A stretch of DNA of 18,813 bases from CAKSHC01 sp045631845 (GCA_045631845.1 JAZQVM010000063.1:1-18813); one strand, 5' to 3'; counted from the first letter of the stretch, positions 1-6,878 are shown. Made by a program: numbers and translations. The notes: generated by a model from the letters alone, not told the origin.

Positions 1-1
1 C

Positions 2-115
2 TTATTGATGATTATATTTATTATTTTAATCATCATCGCTTTTCTGTTAAATGCGGACGGAAAAGCCCTGTTCAATTTCGCACTGAACAGGGCTTTGGTT
101 AAAAATCTTTTTTAG
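2..115 (+). CDS. Possible C-terminal tail of a membrane protein (partial, left edge)
   Basis: An open frame enters from the left edge and stops with TAG at 113-115. It begins with a very hydrophobic run (LLMIIFIILIIIAFLL) like a final membrane helix, followed by a short basic tail. Against it, a strong terminator-like hairpin (62-96) lies inside the frame, and the other two plus frames also close nearby (TGA at 6-8 in frame 3, TAA at 98-103 in frame 1). The upstream gene may therefore end earlier and this may be chance. No function can be assigned. Confidence 0.2.
   Translation, partial: LLMIIFIILIIIAFLLNADGKALFNFALNRALVKNLF
62..96. terminator. Strong hairpin, probable bidirectional terminator
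   Basis: A perfect 13-bp stem, AAAGCCCTGTTCA (62-74) with TGAACAGGGCTTT (84-96), has a 9-nt loop. On the plus strand it is followed by a broken T-rich stretch (107-113). On the minus strand TTTT follows immediately. It lies about 45 bp past the stop codon of the minus-strand acetyltransferase gene and could serve both that operon and whatever enters from the left. Confidence 0.6.
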
Positions 116-141
116 TGTCTACTTTTGATTGACACCTTCAC

Positions 142-801
142 TTATCGGCTCTCTTTTTTTACTACTTCACCTTGTTTTTTATAAATGGAATCGCTCTCCA
201 ATACCCCGCGGAACATGGACAGCGGATAGAGTTGGCAACGCTTGCCGATTACCGAACCGGGATTGAGCACGCTTCCGCACCCGACCTCGGTGTAATCGCC
301 CACCAACGCCCCGATCTTACGCAAGCCCGTTTCCATGGGCGGCTGGGATTTAATCACAATGTTACTGCCGTCGCTCTTGAGGTTGGAGGTAATTGCCCCC
401 GCCCCCAAATGGGCACGGATGCCCAAAATCGAATCGCCCACATAATTGTAATGGGGCGCTTGCGCCTTGTCAAACAAAATGCAGTTTTTCAGCTCAGTCG
501 AGTTGCCCACCGTGGCACCCTTGCCCACAATGGCCGCCCCACGGATAAAGGCACAATGCCGAATCTCGGCACCGTGATCAATGATGCAAGGACCGGAAAT
601 GCTGGCCGTCGGCGCCACCTTGGCATCCTTGGCAATCCACACATCCTCGCCCACCTTGTCAAACTCATCGGCCGACAGGGTAGCGCCCAGTTCCAGAATA
701 AACCCCTTGATGGAGGCCAACGCCTCCCACGGGTACTCGGTCTTCGCCAAAATCGGCGCCGCAATCGTGCCGCTCAAATCAAACAGTTCTCTGGTTTTCA
801 T
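142..801 (-). CDS. Left-handed beta-helix acyltransferase, GlmU C-terminal-like (GlcN-1-P acetyltransferase candidate)
   Basis: The protein is 219 aa. Residues 55-200 consist of imperfect hexapeptide repeats (for example APTASI, GKGATV, VGNSTELKN), the mark of a left-handed beta-helix. The segment PHYNYVGDSILG (116-127) resembles the GlmU acetyltransferase region around its catalytic histidine, so His117 is the likely equivalent; GAGAITSN (133-140) also fits. There is no N-terminal nucleotidyltransferase domain, so this is not a full GlmU. The start overlaps the glmM stop (ATGA), which indicates translational coupling. GlmM makes glucosamine-1-phosphate, and acetylation of that product is the obvious next step, so the context supports the inferred role. 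Similar 210-240 aa proteins are widespread in Clostridia, often named UDP-GlcNAc pyrophosphorylase. The 3' end reads through half of a terminator sequence found elsewhere in the window. Confidence 0.85.
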   Translation of the reverse strand: MKTRELFDLSGTIAAPILAKTEYPWEALASIKGFILELGATLSADEFDKVGEDVWIAKDAKVAPTASISGPCIIDHGAEIRHCAFIRGAAIVGKGATVGNSTELKNCILFDKAQAPHYNYVGDSILGIRAHLGAGAITSNLKSDGSNIVIKSQPPMETGLRKIGALVGDYTEVGCGSVLNPGSVIGKRCQLYPLSMFRGVLESDSIYKKQGEVVKKESR

Positions 802-2141
802 ACCGCATACCCCTTCTGCTTGATGACCGCCACGATCGAATCAACCGCCGCCGCACACTGCTCATCGGTCGGCGCTTCGGCCATAACACGGATCACCGGC
901 TCGGTGCCGCTCTCGCGTACCAGCACACGCCCGTCAGAGCCCAAGGTCGCCTCGGCCGCCGCCACCGCCGCCTGCACATCGGCATCGGCACGGGTGGTTG
1001 CCTTATCGGTAACCCGCACATTGGTCAACTTCTGGGGATACACCGTCACCGGTGCGGCCAGTTCGCCCAGCGATTTATGGGTATCCATCACCACATCCAT
1101 CAGCTTAATGGCCGTCAGCAGACCGTCGCCCGTGGTGGCATACTTGCTCAGAATGATGTGACCGCTCTGCTCGCCGCCCACACCAAAGCCTTTCTCTTTC
1201 ATGCAGGCATACACATACTTGTCGCCCACCGCCGTCTTTTCATAGGCGATATTCGCCGCATCCAAGGCTTTATACAGCCCGAAATTGGACATAATGGTAG
1301 TAACCACCGTATTGCCGGGCAACTTATCCCGCATCTTCATGTTCACACCGAAGATATACAGGATTAGGTCGCCGTCAATCAAACGACCCGTCTTGTCCAC
1401 AGCCAAGCAACGGTCGGCATCGCCGTCAAAAGCAAAACCGATATCCAAACCCTGCTCCACCACCATGGCCTGCAAGCCCTCGATATGGGTCGAGCCCACG
1501 CCGTTGTTAATGTTCAGACCATCGGGCGCATCGCCCATCACATAGGTCTTGGCACCCAGTGCATCAAAAACACTCTTGGCAATCTGCCAGGTGCTGCCGT
1601 TGGCACAGTCCAGCCCCACCTTCATGCCCTTAAAGGAGTTGCGGGCCAAGGAGATGAGATAGCCCACGTAGCGGTTACGCCCCGCCGAATAGTCCACCGT
1701 GCGCCCAATAGCGTCACGCTCAGCGTAGGGAATTTCAGGAATCAGCCCGTCAATGTACTTTTCCACCTCATCAATGACTTCCTGCTCCATCTTCTCGCCT
1801 GCGCCATTGATCAGTTTAATGCCGTTATCATAGTACGGATTATGGGAAGCCGAGATCATGATACCGCAATCAAAATCCTCGGTCGCCACCACATAGGAAA
1901 CGCTGGGGGTGGTGGTTACATGAAGCAAATACACATCCGCACCCGAAGCCACCAAACCGGCCGACAGCGCATCTTCGAGCATGTAACTGCTGCGGCGGGT
2001 ATCCTTGCCAATGGCCACCTTGCACTTATGGTCACGCCCGTAGTACCAACCCAGGAAACGCCCCACCTGATAGGCGTGCATGGCCGTCAGGTCCTTGTTG
2101 GCCTCACCGCGAAAACCGTCGGTTCCAAAATATTTTCCCAT
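798..2141 (-). CDS. glmM: Phosphoglucosamine mutase
   Basis: The protein is 447 aa, full length for the alpha-D-phosphohexomutase family. It interconverts glucosamine-6-phosphate and glucosamine-1-phosphate in the cytoplasm for UDP-GlcNAc and peptidoglycan synthesis. Visible motifs in order are GKYFGTDGFRG at the N-terminus, the phosphoserine loop ISASHNP (96-102, active Ser99), the metal-binding DGDAD near 240, the sugar-specificity loop GGEQSGH, and the C-terminal phosphate-binding loop RESGTEPVIRVM. GEQSGH with this N-terminus is typical of GlmM rather than PgcA or ManB. The start is ATG 2141, with AAGGAG upstream. It is first in a two-gene operon with the beta-helix acetyltransferase and has its own TTGACA/TATGAT promoter, divergent from the membrane protein gene. 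Confidence 0.97.
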   Translation of the reverse strand: MGKYFGTDGFRGEANKDLTAMHAYQVGRFLGWYYGRDHKCKVAIGKDTRRSSYMLEDALSAGLVASGADVYLLHVTTTPSVSYVVATEDFDCGIMISASHNPYYDNGIKLINGAGEKMEQEVIDEVEKYIDGLIPEIPYAERDAIGRTVDYSAGRNRYVGYLISLARNSFKGMKVGLDCANGSTWQIAKSVFDALGAKTYVMGDAPDGLNINNGVGSTHIEGLQAMVVEQGLDIGFAFDGDADRCLAVDKTGRLIDGDLILYIFGVNMKMRDKLPGNTVVTTIMSNFGLYKALDAANIAYEKTAVGDKYVYACMKEKGFGVGGEQSGHIILSKYATTGDGLLTAIKLMDVVMDTHKSLGELAAPVTVYPQKLTNVRVTDKATTRADADVQAAVAAAEATLGSDGRVLVRESGTEPVIRVMAEAPTDEQCAAAVDSIVAVIKQKGYAV

Positions 2142-2189
2142 ATATTTCGATTCTCCTTAAAAAGTGATAAAAAACAATTTTACTTTTAT

Positions 2190-2218
2190 ATCATACCACT
2201 CGAATTTATCCATGTCAA
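2190..2218 (-). promoter_or_regulatory. glmM promoter
   Basis: Reading the minus strand, TTGACA (2213-2218) and TATGAT (2190-2195) are separated by 17 bp. This lies upstream of the AAGGAG site and ATG of glmM. No glmS-type ribozyme or other structured leader is apparent. Confidence 0.75.
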
Positions 2219-2227
2219 CGCCCCCGA

Positions 2228-2256
2228 TTGACAAAATGAAAAAAAAAGACTATGAT
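2228..2256 (+). promoter_or_regulatory. Promoter of the Pr6Pr-like membrane protein gene
   Basis: TTGACA (2228-2233), a 17-bp spacer and TATGAT (2251-2256) form a near-consensus sigma-A promoter. Its elements are identical to those of the divergent glmM promoter only 10 bp away, so the two -35 boxes lie back to back. AAAGGAGGA (2281-2289) follows as the ribosome binding site. Confidence 0.75.
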
Positions 2257-2296
2257 ATAGATACTGCAAGACACCCTCACAAAGGAGGACATTTCT

Positions 2297-2977
2297 ATGA
2301 AACAGTTTACCCGCCTGAGTTCTATTATACTCAAATCTACTATTTTGTTGCTCATCCTGCTGGGCACCGTCTTCACCTTCGTCTTTCACGATTACCAAGG
2401 CGAAGTCTTTTGTTACTACACCGCCCAATGCAACATGATCGCCCTGCTGGTCATGGCCGTATTGCTGGTCTTCGATTGCTTTGGCGGCATCCGCAAGGAA
2501 CGCTACTATTATATGACCAAGTTCTTTCTCACCATGTGTTCCCTGCTCTCCCTTTTGGTCTATACCGGCCTGTTCACCCCCACCGAGCAACTCAAACTGG
2601 GCGGCGGCTGGTACGGCGTGCTCACCCATGCCGTTGTGCCTGTATTGTTGCTGGCCGATTATCTGATCTTCGACCGCAAGGGTCACATCCCGTGGTATAC
2701 CCCCATCCTGTGCGGACTGGGTCCCATCGCCCATGTGGTCTTCGTCGTCCTGCGCGCCCTTACCGGCGAGGGCTATCATGTGCAGGACAGCCCCACCATC
2801 GTCAACGCTCCCTATGCCTTCCTGCGCGGCGATACCGTATCAGTCATCGTTTCCTGCCTTGGCATTCTGGTCGGCTTTATCCTCTTTTGCTATCTGATCT
2901 ATTTGCTCGACCTCGGCTACGCCGCCCTGCGCGACAAAATGGAAAATAAATTCAAAGAAACCGAAGACAATTCTTAA
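2297..2977 (+). CDS. Pr6Pr / FAR-17a-AIG1-like six-helix membrane protein
   Basis: The protein is 226 aa with six predicted membrane helices (about 10-30, 45-62, 73-93, 107-124, 134-152, 181-204). The segment THAVVPVLLLADYLIF (110-125) fits the HxxxP...D pattern of the Pr6Pr membrane family, and YYTAQCNMIALL (40-51) fits the conserved second helix. Molecular function in bacteria is unknown. The start at 2297 has an excellent AAAGGAGGA 8 bp upstream. The 3' end is remarkable: the last codons lie in a 23-bp sequence repeated at 3556-3578, where the frame would continue to GAC GAA GTC TGA. The C-terminus therefore seems to have changed from ...TEDEV to ...TEDNS when the XRE/zinc-ribbon cassette inserted. 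Confidence 0.75.
   Translation: MKQFTRLSSIILKSTILLLILLGTVFTFVFHDYQGEVFCYYTAQCNMIALLVMAVLLVFDCFGGIRKERYYYMTKFFLTMCSLLSLLVYTGLFTPTEQLKLGGGWYGVLTHAVVPVLLLADYLIFDRKGHIPWYTPILCGLGPIAHVVFVVLRALTGEGYHVQDSPTIVNAPYAFLRGDTVSVIVSCLGILVGFILFCYLIYLLDLGYAALRDKMENKFKETEDNS
2946..2968 (+). repeat. 23-bp direct repeat, left copy
   Basis: This copy is identical at all 23 positions to 3556-3578. It encodes the residues KFKETED at the C-terminus of the Pr6Pr-like protein. Identity stops sharply on both sides (A against G at each edge). It marks the left boundary of the XRE/zinc-ribbon insert. Confidence 0.9.
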
Positions 2978-2986
2978 CTCTTAATT

Positions 2987-3018
2987 AAAAAGATGAGGCA
3001 TCATGCCTCATCTTTTTT
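2987..3018. terminator. Bidirectional terminator at the left end of cassette 1
   Basis: AAAAAGATGAGGC pairs with GCCTCATCTTTTT around the loop ATCAT, with T-tracts on both strands. It serves the Pr6Pr-like gene (+) and the XRE gene (-). The XRE stop codon (3008-3010) lies inside the stem. A 22-nt core (2993-3014) is identical to 6885-6906 at the end of the ribbon-helix-helix gene. Confidence 0.85.
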
Positions 3019-3223
3019 CCTCTTTGCGTCCTACTAAATAATCCACCGAAACATCAAACAACTCGGCAATCCGAACCAAAATCTCCAATTTCGGCTCCCG
3101 AGTCATCAATTCATAATTTTGATATGCCTTCTCGGTAATGTCACAATAAATGGCCACCTGCCCCTGTGTCATTCCCTTTTCCTTACGACACGCCTTTAAC
3201 CGCTGCGCCAAAATCTCTTTCAT
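3008..3223 (-). CDS. XRE-family helix-turn-helix regulator
   Basis: The protein is 71 aa and is essentially a single Cro/C1-type HTH domain. The fold is visible as LKACRKEKGMTQGQVA (helices 1-2), ITEKAYQNYE (recognition helix) and LVRIAELFDVSVDYLVGR (C-terminal helices, a typical XRE ending). The ATG at 3223 has AGGTGA at 3231-3236. It is transcribed away from the zinc-ribbon gene across a short shared promoter region, the usual plan for a repressor controlling itself and its neighbour. Autoregulation is inferred. The stop codon lies within the terminator stem. It could equally be the antitoxin-like half of a module, but nothing in the sequence proves that. Confidence 0.88.
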   Translation of the reverse strand: MKEILAQRLKACRKEKGMTQGQVAIYCDITEKAYQNYELMTREPKLEILVRIAELFDVSVDYLVGRKEEKR

Positions 3224-3245
3224 ATCTTGTCACCTACATTTGTTC

Positions 3246-3296
3246 TTGACAAACTCAGTATAGAGATTTACAATATGAAATATACTAACAATTGTT
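3246..3296 (+). promoter_or_regulatory. Promoter and putative operator of the zinc-ribbon gene
   Basis: TTGACA (3246-3251), 17 bp and TACAAT (3269-3274) form a strong plus-strand promoter. The -10 is bracketed by the inverted pair AGTATA (3257-3262) and TATACT (3281-3286), and the palindrome AACAATTGTT (3287-3296) lies at the expected transcript start. These are plausible sites for the adjacent XRE protein, but the assignment is inference. Confidence 0.6.
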
Positions 3297-3313
3297 CGTG
3301 TTTGGAGGTTTTT

Positions 3314-3559
3314 ATGGCAGAGTTTTGTTTGGATTGTTGGAATAAATTAAATGGAACTCATGACAGCAAGAGAAAATATGTCATTTCAAAAGATCTGGAT
3401 TTGTGCGAGGGGTGCGGCGAATATAAGCATGTTATTGTTCGCATGAAGCGATATTATTGTATGCGAACGCTGGATGTTTTACTGATCCCTGTTAAGCTGA
3501 TTTTTCTTCCGCTGATTATCATTCATGAAATTATCCACCGTTTGACTCCCGGCAGATAA
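3314..3559 (+). CDS. Small zinc-ribbon protein with C-terminal membrane helix
   Basis: The protein is 81 aa when started at ATG 3314, which has GGAGG at 3303-3307. A longer frame from 3227 has no such site and would overlap the promoter. Two CxxC knuckles, Cys5/Cys8 and Cys31/Cys34, are spaced as a zinc ribbon in the FCLDCWNKLNG and DLCEGCGEYK contexts. A basic stretch (VRMKRYYCMR) then leads into a hydrophobic helix at about 53-72 and ends HRLTPGR. I know this only as a conserved hypothetical type in Clostridia; function is unknown. The coding sequence is AT-rich compared with neighbours. Its TAA stop (3557-3559) lies inside the right direct repeat, so the host sequence supplies the end of the gene. 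Confidence 0.75.
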   Translation: MAEFCLDCWNKLNGTHDSKRKYVISKDLDLCEGCGEYKHVIVRMKRYYCMRTLDVLLIPVKLIFLPLIIIHEIIHRLTPGR

Positions 3560-3578
3560 ATTCAAAGAAACCGAAGAC
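3556..3578 (+). repeat. 23-bp direct repeat, right copy
   Basis: This is a perfect copy of 2946-2968. Beyond it the sequence GAA GTC TGA continues the reading frame of the Pr6Pr-like gene, which suggests that this side keeps the original 3' end of that gene. The stop codon of the zinc-ribbon gene uses the first bases of the repeat. Confidence 0.9.
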
Positions 3579-3652
3579 GAAGTCTGAGGCTTCCCCCTCA
3601 TGATTTCATGGTAAATAAAACCCAAAAAAGTCAATGGATTTTCATTTTTTGC

Positions 3653-3680
3653 TTGCATTTTTTGGTGAGTACGATATACT
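3653..3680 (+). promoter_or_regulatory. Promoter of the MATE exporter gene
   Basis: TTGCAT (3653-3658), a 16-bp spacer and TATACT (3675-3680) lie 24 bp before the chosen ATG. The 5' leader is therefore very short. Confidence 0.6.
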
Positions 3681-3704
3681 ATCCTTAAAGTGAGGTATAC
3701 TTCT

Positions 3705-5063
3705 ATGGAATCAGTAGAACGTTTATCACCAAAACAAGGATATCGTGACATTTTACGCCTGATGCTCCCCTGCCTGGTCGAGCTGTTCTTGGGGCAGTTG
3801 GTGTCTATGGTGGATATGATCATGGTCGGAGGACTCGGCACGCAGGCCATCAATGCGGTCGGCATCTGCAGCAATCCCACCATGCTCTTAATGATGATTT
3901 TTACCGCCCTCAACGTCGGCACGACAGCGCTCATCTCCCGCGCCAAGGGCGAGGGCAATATTTATAAGGCCAATCAGGTGGCACGGCTGGCTCTGATTAT
4001 TAACATTCTGGCCGGCCTGCTCATGCTGGGGCTTGGTCTGATCTTTAACAAGGTCCTGATCGCCATGATGGGCTCGCCCGATGCCCAAACGGCAACCCTG
4101 TCGGCGCAGTATCTGCGTATGCGCATCTACGGCATGCCCTTTATCGCCATCGGCACCGCCAACAACGCCATCCTGCGCGGTATGGGCAACGCCCGCACCC
4201 CCATGATCTATAATCTGGCCGCCAACGGCATAAACGTCCTCTTTAACTGGCTGCTCATCAACGGCGTATGGTTCTTCCCCGAGATGGGCGTGGTCGGCGC
4301 CGCCTTGGCCACCACCATTTCCAACGTGGCCGCCGCCGTCATATCCTGCGCCCTGCTCCTGCACGGCCATAGCGATATCCACATCCGCTTGAAAGAAAAG
4401 TACGGGTTGGATAAGGGCATGTTGTCCAACCTGTTCCGCATCGGCGCACCGTCGATGGCCGAACAGATCATCTTCCGTATCGGGCTGATTATCTGCGGTC
4501 GCCTGACCATTTCCTTGGGCGCAATCGATTATGCCGCCCACCAGTTGTGTTGGAATATTCTCAATATCGTTTTGCTCTGCGGCTCGGCTATGCAAATGGC
4601 CATCTCGCCCCTGACCGGACAATGCTTAGGACGGCAATCGGCTAAATCTGCTGAAGAATATGCCAAATACGGCGTCCACCTGCTGCTGCTCACCATGACT
4701 TTTTGTGGCCTGCTCTGCATCTTCTTGGCCCGTCCCCTGCTCATGCTCTATTCGCCCGAGGCCGATGTATTATCCGCCGCCCTCCCTGTCATGCGCCTGT
4801 TCGGCATCTATCTGCCCACCATGGCCTTCCAGTACGTCCACGGCGGCGTGCTTTCGGGCGCAGGCGACACCAAGTACCACGCCGTATTCTTCTTTTTCTC
4901 CTCCATCGTCGTGCGCATCCCCTTAACGCTACTCTTTAAAGATGTATGGCATTGGGGTCTGCTGGGCGTCAACCTCGCCGTCATGATCGACACCCTGCTG
5001 CGCTGGGTTCTCTTCTCCGGCCGCTACCGTATGGGCAAATGGAAAACCGTCAAACTCAAATAA
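3705..5063 (+). CDS. MATE-family multidrug/sodium antiporter
   Basis: The protein is 452 aa from ATG 3705, with AGTGAGG at 3688-3694 as the ribosome binding site. The GTG at 3690 would lie within that site and is less likely. Twelve membrane helices in two homologous halves are expected. The N-terminal segment MLPCLVELFLGQLVSMVDMI followed by MVGGLGTQAINAVG is typical of MATE helix 1, and LRGMGNARTPMI and LSGAGDTKYH are the matching motifs of the two halves. The protein would export organic cations or metabolites across the inner membrane using a sodium or proton gradient; the substrate cannot be read from sequence. It is monocistronic, with its own promoter and a terminator starting right at its stop codon. 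Confidence 0.93.
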   Translation: MESVERLSPKQGYRDILRLMLPCLVELFLGQLVSMVDMIMVGGLGTQAINAVGICSNPTMLLMMIFTALNVGTTALISRAKGEGNIYKANQVARLALIINILAGLLMLGLGLIFNKVLIAMMGSPDAQTATLSAQYLRMRIYGMPFIAIGTANNAILRGMGNARTPMIYNLAANGINVLFNWLLINGVWFFPEMGVVGAALATTISNVAAAVISCALLLHGHSDIHIRLKEKYGLDKGMLSNLFRIGAPSMAEQIIFRIGLIICGRLTISLGAIDYAAHQLCWNILNIVLLCGSAMQMAISPLTGQCLGRQSAKSAEEYAKYGVHLLLLTMTFCGLLCIFLARPLLMLYSPEADVLSAALPVMRLFGIYLPTMAFQYVHGGVLSGAGDTKYHAVFFFFSSIVVRIPLTLLFKDVWHWGLLGVNLAVMIDTLLRWVLFSGRYRMGKWKTVKLK

Positions 5064-5089
5064 AAGAGAGCCGAAAGGCTCTCTTTTTT
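5062..5089. terminator. Bidirectional terminator between MATE and ABC permease genes
   Basis: AAAAGAGAGCC pairs with GGCTCTCTTTT around a GAAA tetraloop, with A and T tracts on either side. It overlaps the TAA of the MATE gene and abuts the stop of the ABC permease. The same hairpin occurs in inverted orientation at 7679-7704. Confidence 0.9.
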
Positions 5090-5865
5090 CATACTTCTCT
5101 TTTTCGTACCGCCAGCAAGCCCAGCGTCAGGAACAAGACCGCATACACGCCGCTGACAATGGCGATGCGGGTCAAATCGTCCGCGGCCGTAGCATCGGTC
5201 ACCGCCATGCCGCCCTCAATCCAGTAATCCATAAAGGTAAACGACTTGTTCTCGATGAACAGATCCAACATGGTAAACAGCAACGTGGGCACCATCTGAA
5301 TCACAATGCCCACCGCCAGCGTACCGCCGATGTTTTTGAGCAGGCAGGCCACCAAGAAAAATAAGGTGGTATAGGCCACGATCGAAACGGCCTGCACCCC
5401 GAATGCACCAAATACCGCTCCGCTCCATGTCCCCTCAAAGCCCCACAGCGCACCGCCGAGCAAAAATCCGACCAGCCAACAAATGACCGCCATGCCAAAA
5501 GCACCAAACAGACAAGTCACATACTTGGCCCCGAAAATCTGCATGCGGGAATAACCCCGCCCAATAATATTTTTCAGCGTCCCGTCCGAGTGATCGGCGC
5601 AAACGTAAAGGGCTACCATCACCGCCAGTATCGTGCCGAAACTGGCATTGGTCAAGGCCCCCGTCATGCCGTATAGGCTTGACAGTTCGGGGATCAAGCC
5701 CATCACGATGGCTTCTTCCTCCGGCATCATCAGCCCCTCGACCGAGTAGATCAGATCATAAGTCCACAAATTGAGCATCAGCAAGGCCAGCGCCACCCCG
5801 ATCAGGATGTAGATGCCCTTTTGCCTCAGAAATTTCCGCATTTCAAACCCGACAAACCCCATCAT
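5089..5865 (-). CDS. ABC-2 type transporter permease
   Basis: The protein is 258 aa with about six hydrophobic segments. The first helix follows MMGFVGFEMRKFLRQKGIY, and there is a long extracytoplasmic loop before LTNASFGTILAVMVALYVC. The cytoplasmic motif DHSDGTLKNIIGRGYSR (about 92-108) is characteristic of BcrB/NatB-like ABC-2 permeases. It overlaps the upstream ATPase gene by 4 nt (ATGA), so the two are translationally coupled and form one exporter. Substrate is unknown; antimicrobial-peptide or lantibiotic immunity exporters have this two-gene form, but no peptide biosynthesis genes are nearby. Confidence 0.88.
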   Translation of the reverse strand: MMGFVGFEMRKFLRQKGIYILIGVALALLMLNLWTYDLIYSVEGLMMPEEEAIVMGLIPELSSLYGMTGALTNASFGTILAVMVALYVCADHSDGTLKNIIGRGYSRMQIFGAKYVTCLFGAFGMAVICWLVGFLLGGALWGFEGTWSGAVFGAFGVQAVSIVAYTTLFFLVACLLKNIGGTLAVGIVIQMVPTLLFTMLDLFIENKSFTFMDYWIEGGMAVTDATAADDLTRIAIVSGVYAVLFLTLGLLAVRKREV

Positions 5866-6749
5866 TGCTCATCACCGATCCTTTCCACAAAGTACTGCTC
5901 CAAGCCGTCCGAGCGCATCGTCAATCCGCTCACGGCCACGCCGCCCTCCACCAGTTTTCGGTTGAGCAAAGCCGGCTGTTCAAAGCCCGACAGCAGGGTA
6001 ACGGTATCGCCCTCCACCCTCGCATCGGTAAGGCCCAGAATGTTGAGCGCCTTTTGCGGATCGTCTACCGTGATGCAAAGGCGATGGCGGGTACGCTCAA
6101 ACAGATCGGCCGCCGAAACCTCGTCCACCAGCTGCCCACGATTGAGAATCCCGTACCTCGTCGCAATTTTCGAGAGTTCATCCAGCAAATGGGAAGAAAT
6201 GAGAAAGGTTACTCCTTTTTCCCGATTGTATTCCAATATCAGGTCTCGCACGTCACGAATCCCCGCCGGATCGAGGCCGTTGACCGGCTCATCCAAAATG
6301 ATCAGCTCGGGCTGACCCAGCAACGCAATCGCCAACCCTAACCGCTGTTTCATGCCCAAAGAAAAGCTCCCCGCTTTCTTTTTGCCCACATCGGAAAGCC
6401 CTACACGCTCCAGCAACTCGTCAGCCTGCCGAGAATCCGCCCCCACCAGCCTACCAAAGGCCAGCAGGTTCTCTCTGGCCGAAAGACCGCGGTAAAAGGC
6501 AGGCGCTTCAATGAGCGAACCGATGCGCTTACCCGCCGTGGCAAAGGGCTCGCCGCCAAACAACTCCACCCGTCCCGCCGTGGGAAAGGCCAGATTGAGG
6601 GCCACACGCATCAAGGTCGTCTTGCCCGCACCGTTGCCGCCGATAAATCCGTAAATATCGCCCCGCCGCACCGACAGGTTCACCTTGTCCAGCGCCGTCT
6701 TGCGCCCGAATTTTTTCGTCAATTCAAAGGTCTGTAATATGGTTTCCAT
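5862..6749 (-). CDS. ABC transporter ATPase, BcrA/CcmA-like
   Basis: The protein is 295 aa. The nucleotide-binding domain shows Walker A GGNGAGKTT (37-45), the signature SFSLGMKQRLG (128-138, LGMKQ in place of LSGGQ as in BcrA-type exporters), Walker B LIILDEPVNGLDPAG (149-163) and the switch histidine in LISSHLLDEL. A C-terminal extension of about 90 aa follows, as in drug and peptide exporters. The ATG at 6749 has a strong AAAAGGAGGG just upstream. It heads an operon with the permease, and the promoter is at 6771-6799. Confidence 0.93.
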   Translation of the reverse strand: METILQTFELTKKFGRKTALDKVNLSVRRGDIYGFIGGNGAGKTTLMRVALNLAFPTAGRVELFGGEPFATAGKRIGSLIEAPAFYRGLSARENLLAFGRLVGADSRQADELLERVGLSDVGKKKAGSFSLGMKQRLGLAIALLGQPELIILDEPVNGLDPAGIRDVRDLILEYNREKGVTFLISSHLLDELSKIATRYGILNRGQLVDEVSAADLFERTRHRLCITVDDPQKALNILGLTDARVEGDTVTLLSGFEQPALLNRKLVEGGVAVSGLTMRSDGLEQYFVERIGDEQ

Positions 6750-6770
6750 ACCAATCCCTCCTTTTCCTCT

Positions 6771-6799
6771 ATTGTACCATTTCCTCTATCCTTTATCAA
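6771..6799 (-). promoter_or_regulatory. Promoter of the ABC exporter operon
   Basis: On the minus strand, TTGATA (6794-6799), 17 bp and TACAAT (6771-6776) lie about 20 bp before the start codon, next to the AAAAGGAGGG site. Confidence 0.65.
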
Positions 6800-6814
6800 C
6801 ATCTATTGCTCATT

Positions 6815-6839
6815 CATCATTCATCATTTCGCATTTCCC
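6815..6839 (-). repeat. Imperfect inverted repeat, left arm
   Basis: This arm, read on the minus strand, matches 7614-7638 with about four mismatches. TCATTCATCATTCATCAT-like reiteration extends to the left, and a further TGATGAATGAT lies at 6863-6873. Confidence 0.5.
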
Positions 6840-6878
6840 AATCTCTCTGCTTTGCGCTTAACATGATGAATGATACAC

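Larger units (their letters stand above)
2946..3578. mobile_element. Candidate mini-cassette 1: XRE regulator plus zinc-ribbon membrane protein between direct repeats
   Basis: The segment between the 23-bp repeats holds a terminator, a minus-strand XRE gene, a divergent promoter and a plus-strand small gene, with a 610-bp repeat period. Its coding sequence is AT-richer than the flanking GCC-rich genes. The repeat belongs to the 3' end of the upstream gene, and removing one copy plus the insert restores an uninterrupted Pr6Pr-like gene ending ...TEDEV. No recombinase is encoded. That it moves is inferred from structure. A one-off illegitimate insertion would look the same. Confidence 0.45.

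Noticed and set aside
172..1161. 329-codon open frame on the plus strand opposite the acetyltransferase and glmM genes
   Set aside because: Antisense shadow across two genes with clear catalytic motifs on the minus strand.
3227..3313. Upstream extension of the zinc-ribbon gene to 3227
   Set aside because: It would start before the promoter's -35 and lacks a ribosome binding site, whereas ATG 3314 has GGAGG at good spacing.
2946..3578. Classical insertion sequence
   Set aside because: No transposase, no terminal inverted repeats, and the 23-bp duplication is longer than usual target duplications.
3888..4622. 244-codon open frame on the minus strand opposite the MATE gene
   Set aside because: The plus-strand MATE frame is complete with promoter and terminator; the antisense frame has no recognisable domain.
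6811..6873. CRISPR-like array from the TCATTCATCAT reiterations
   Set aside because: The units are only a few bases long, without spacers of constant length; it is simple-sequence reiteration.
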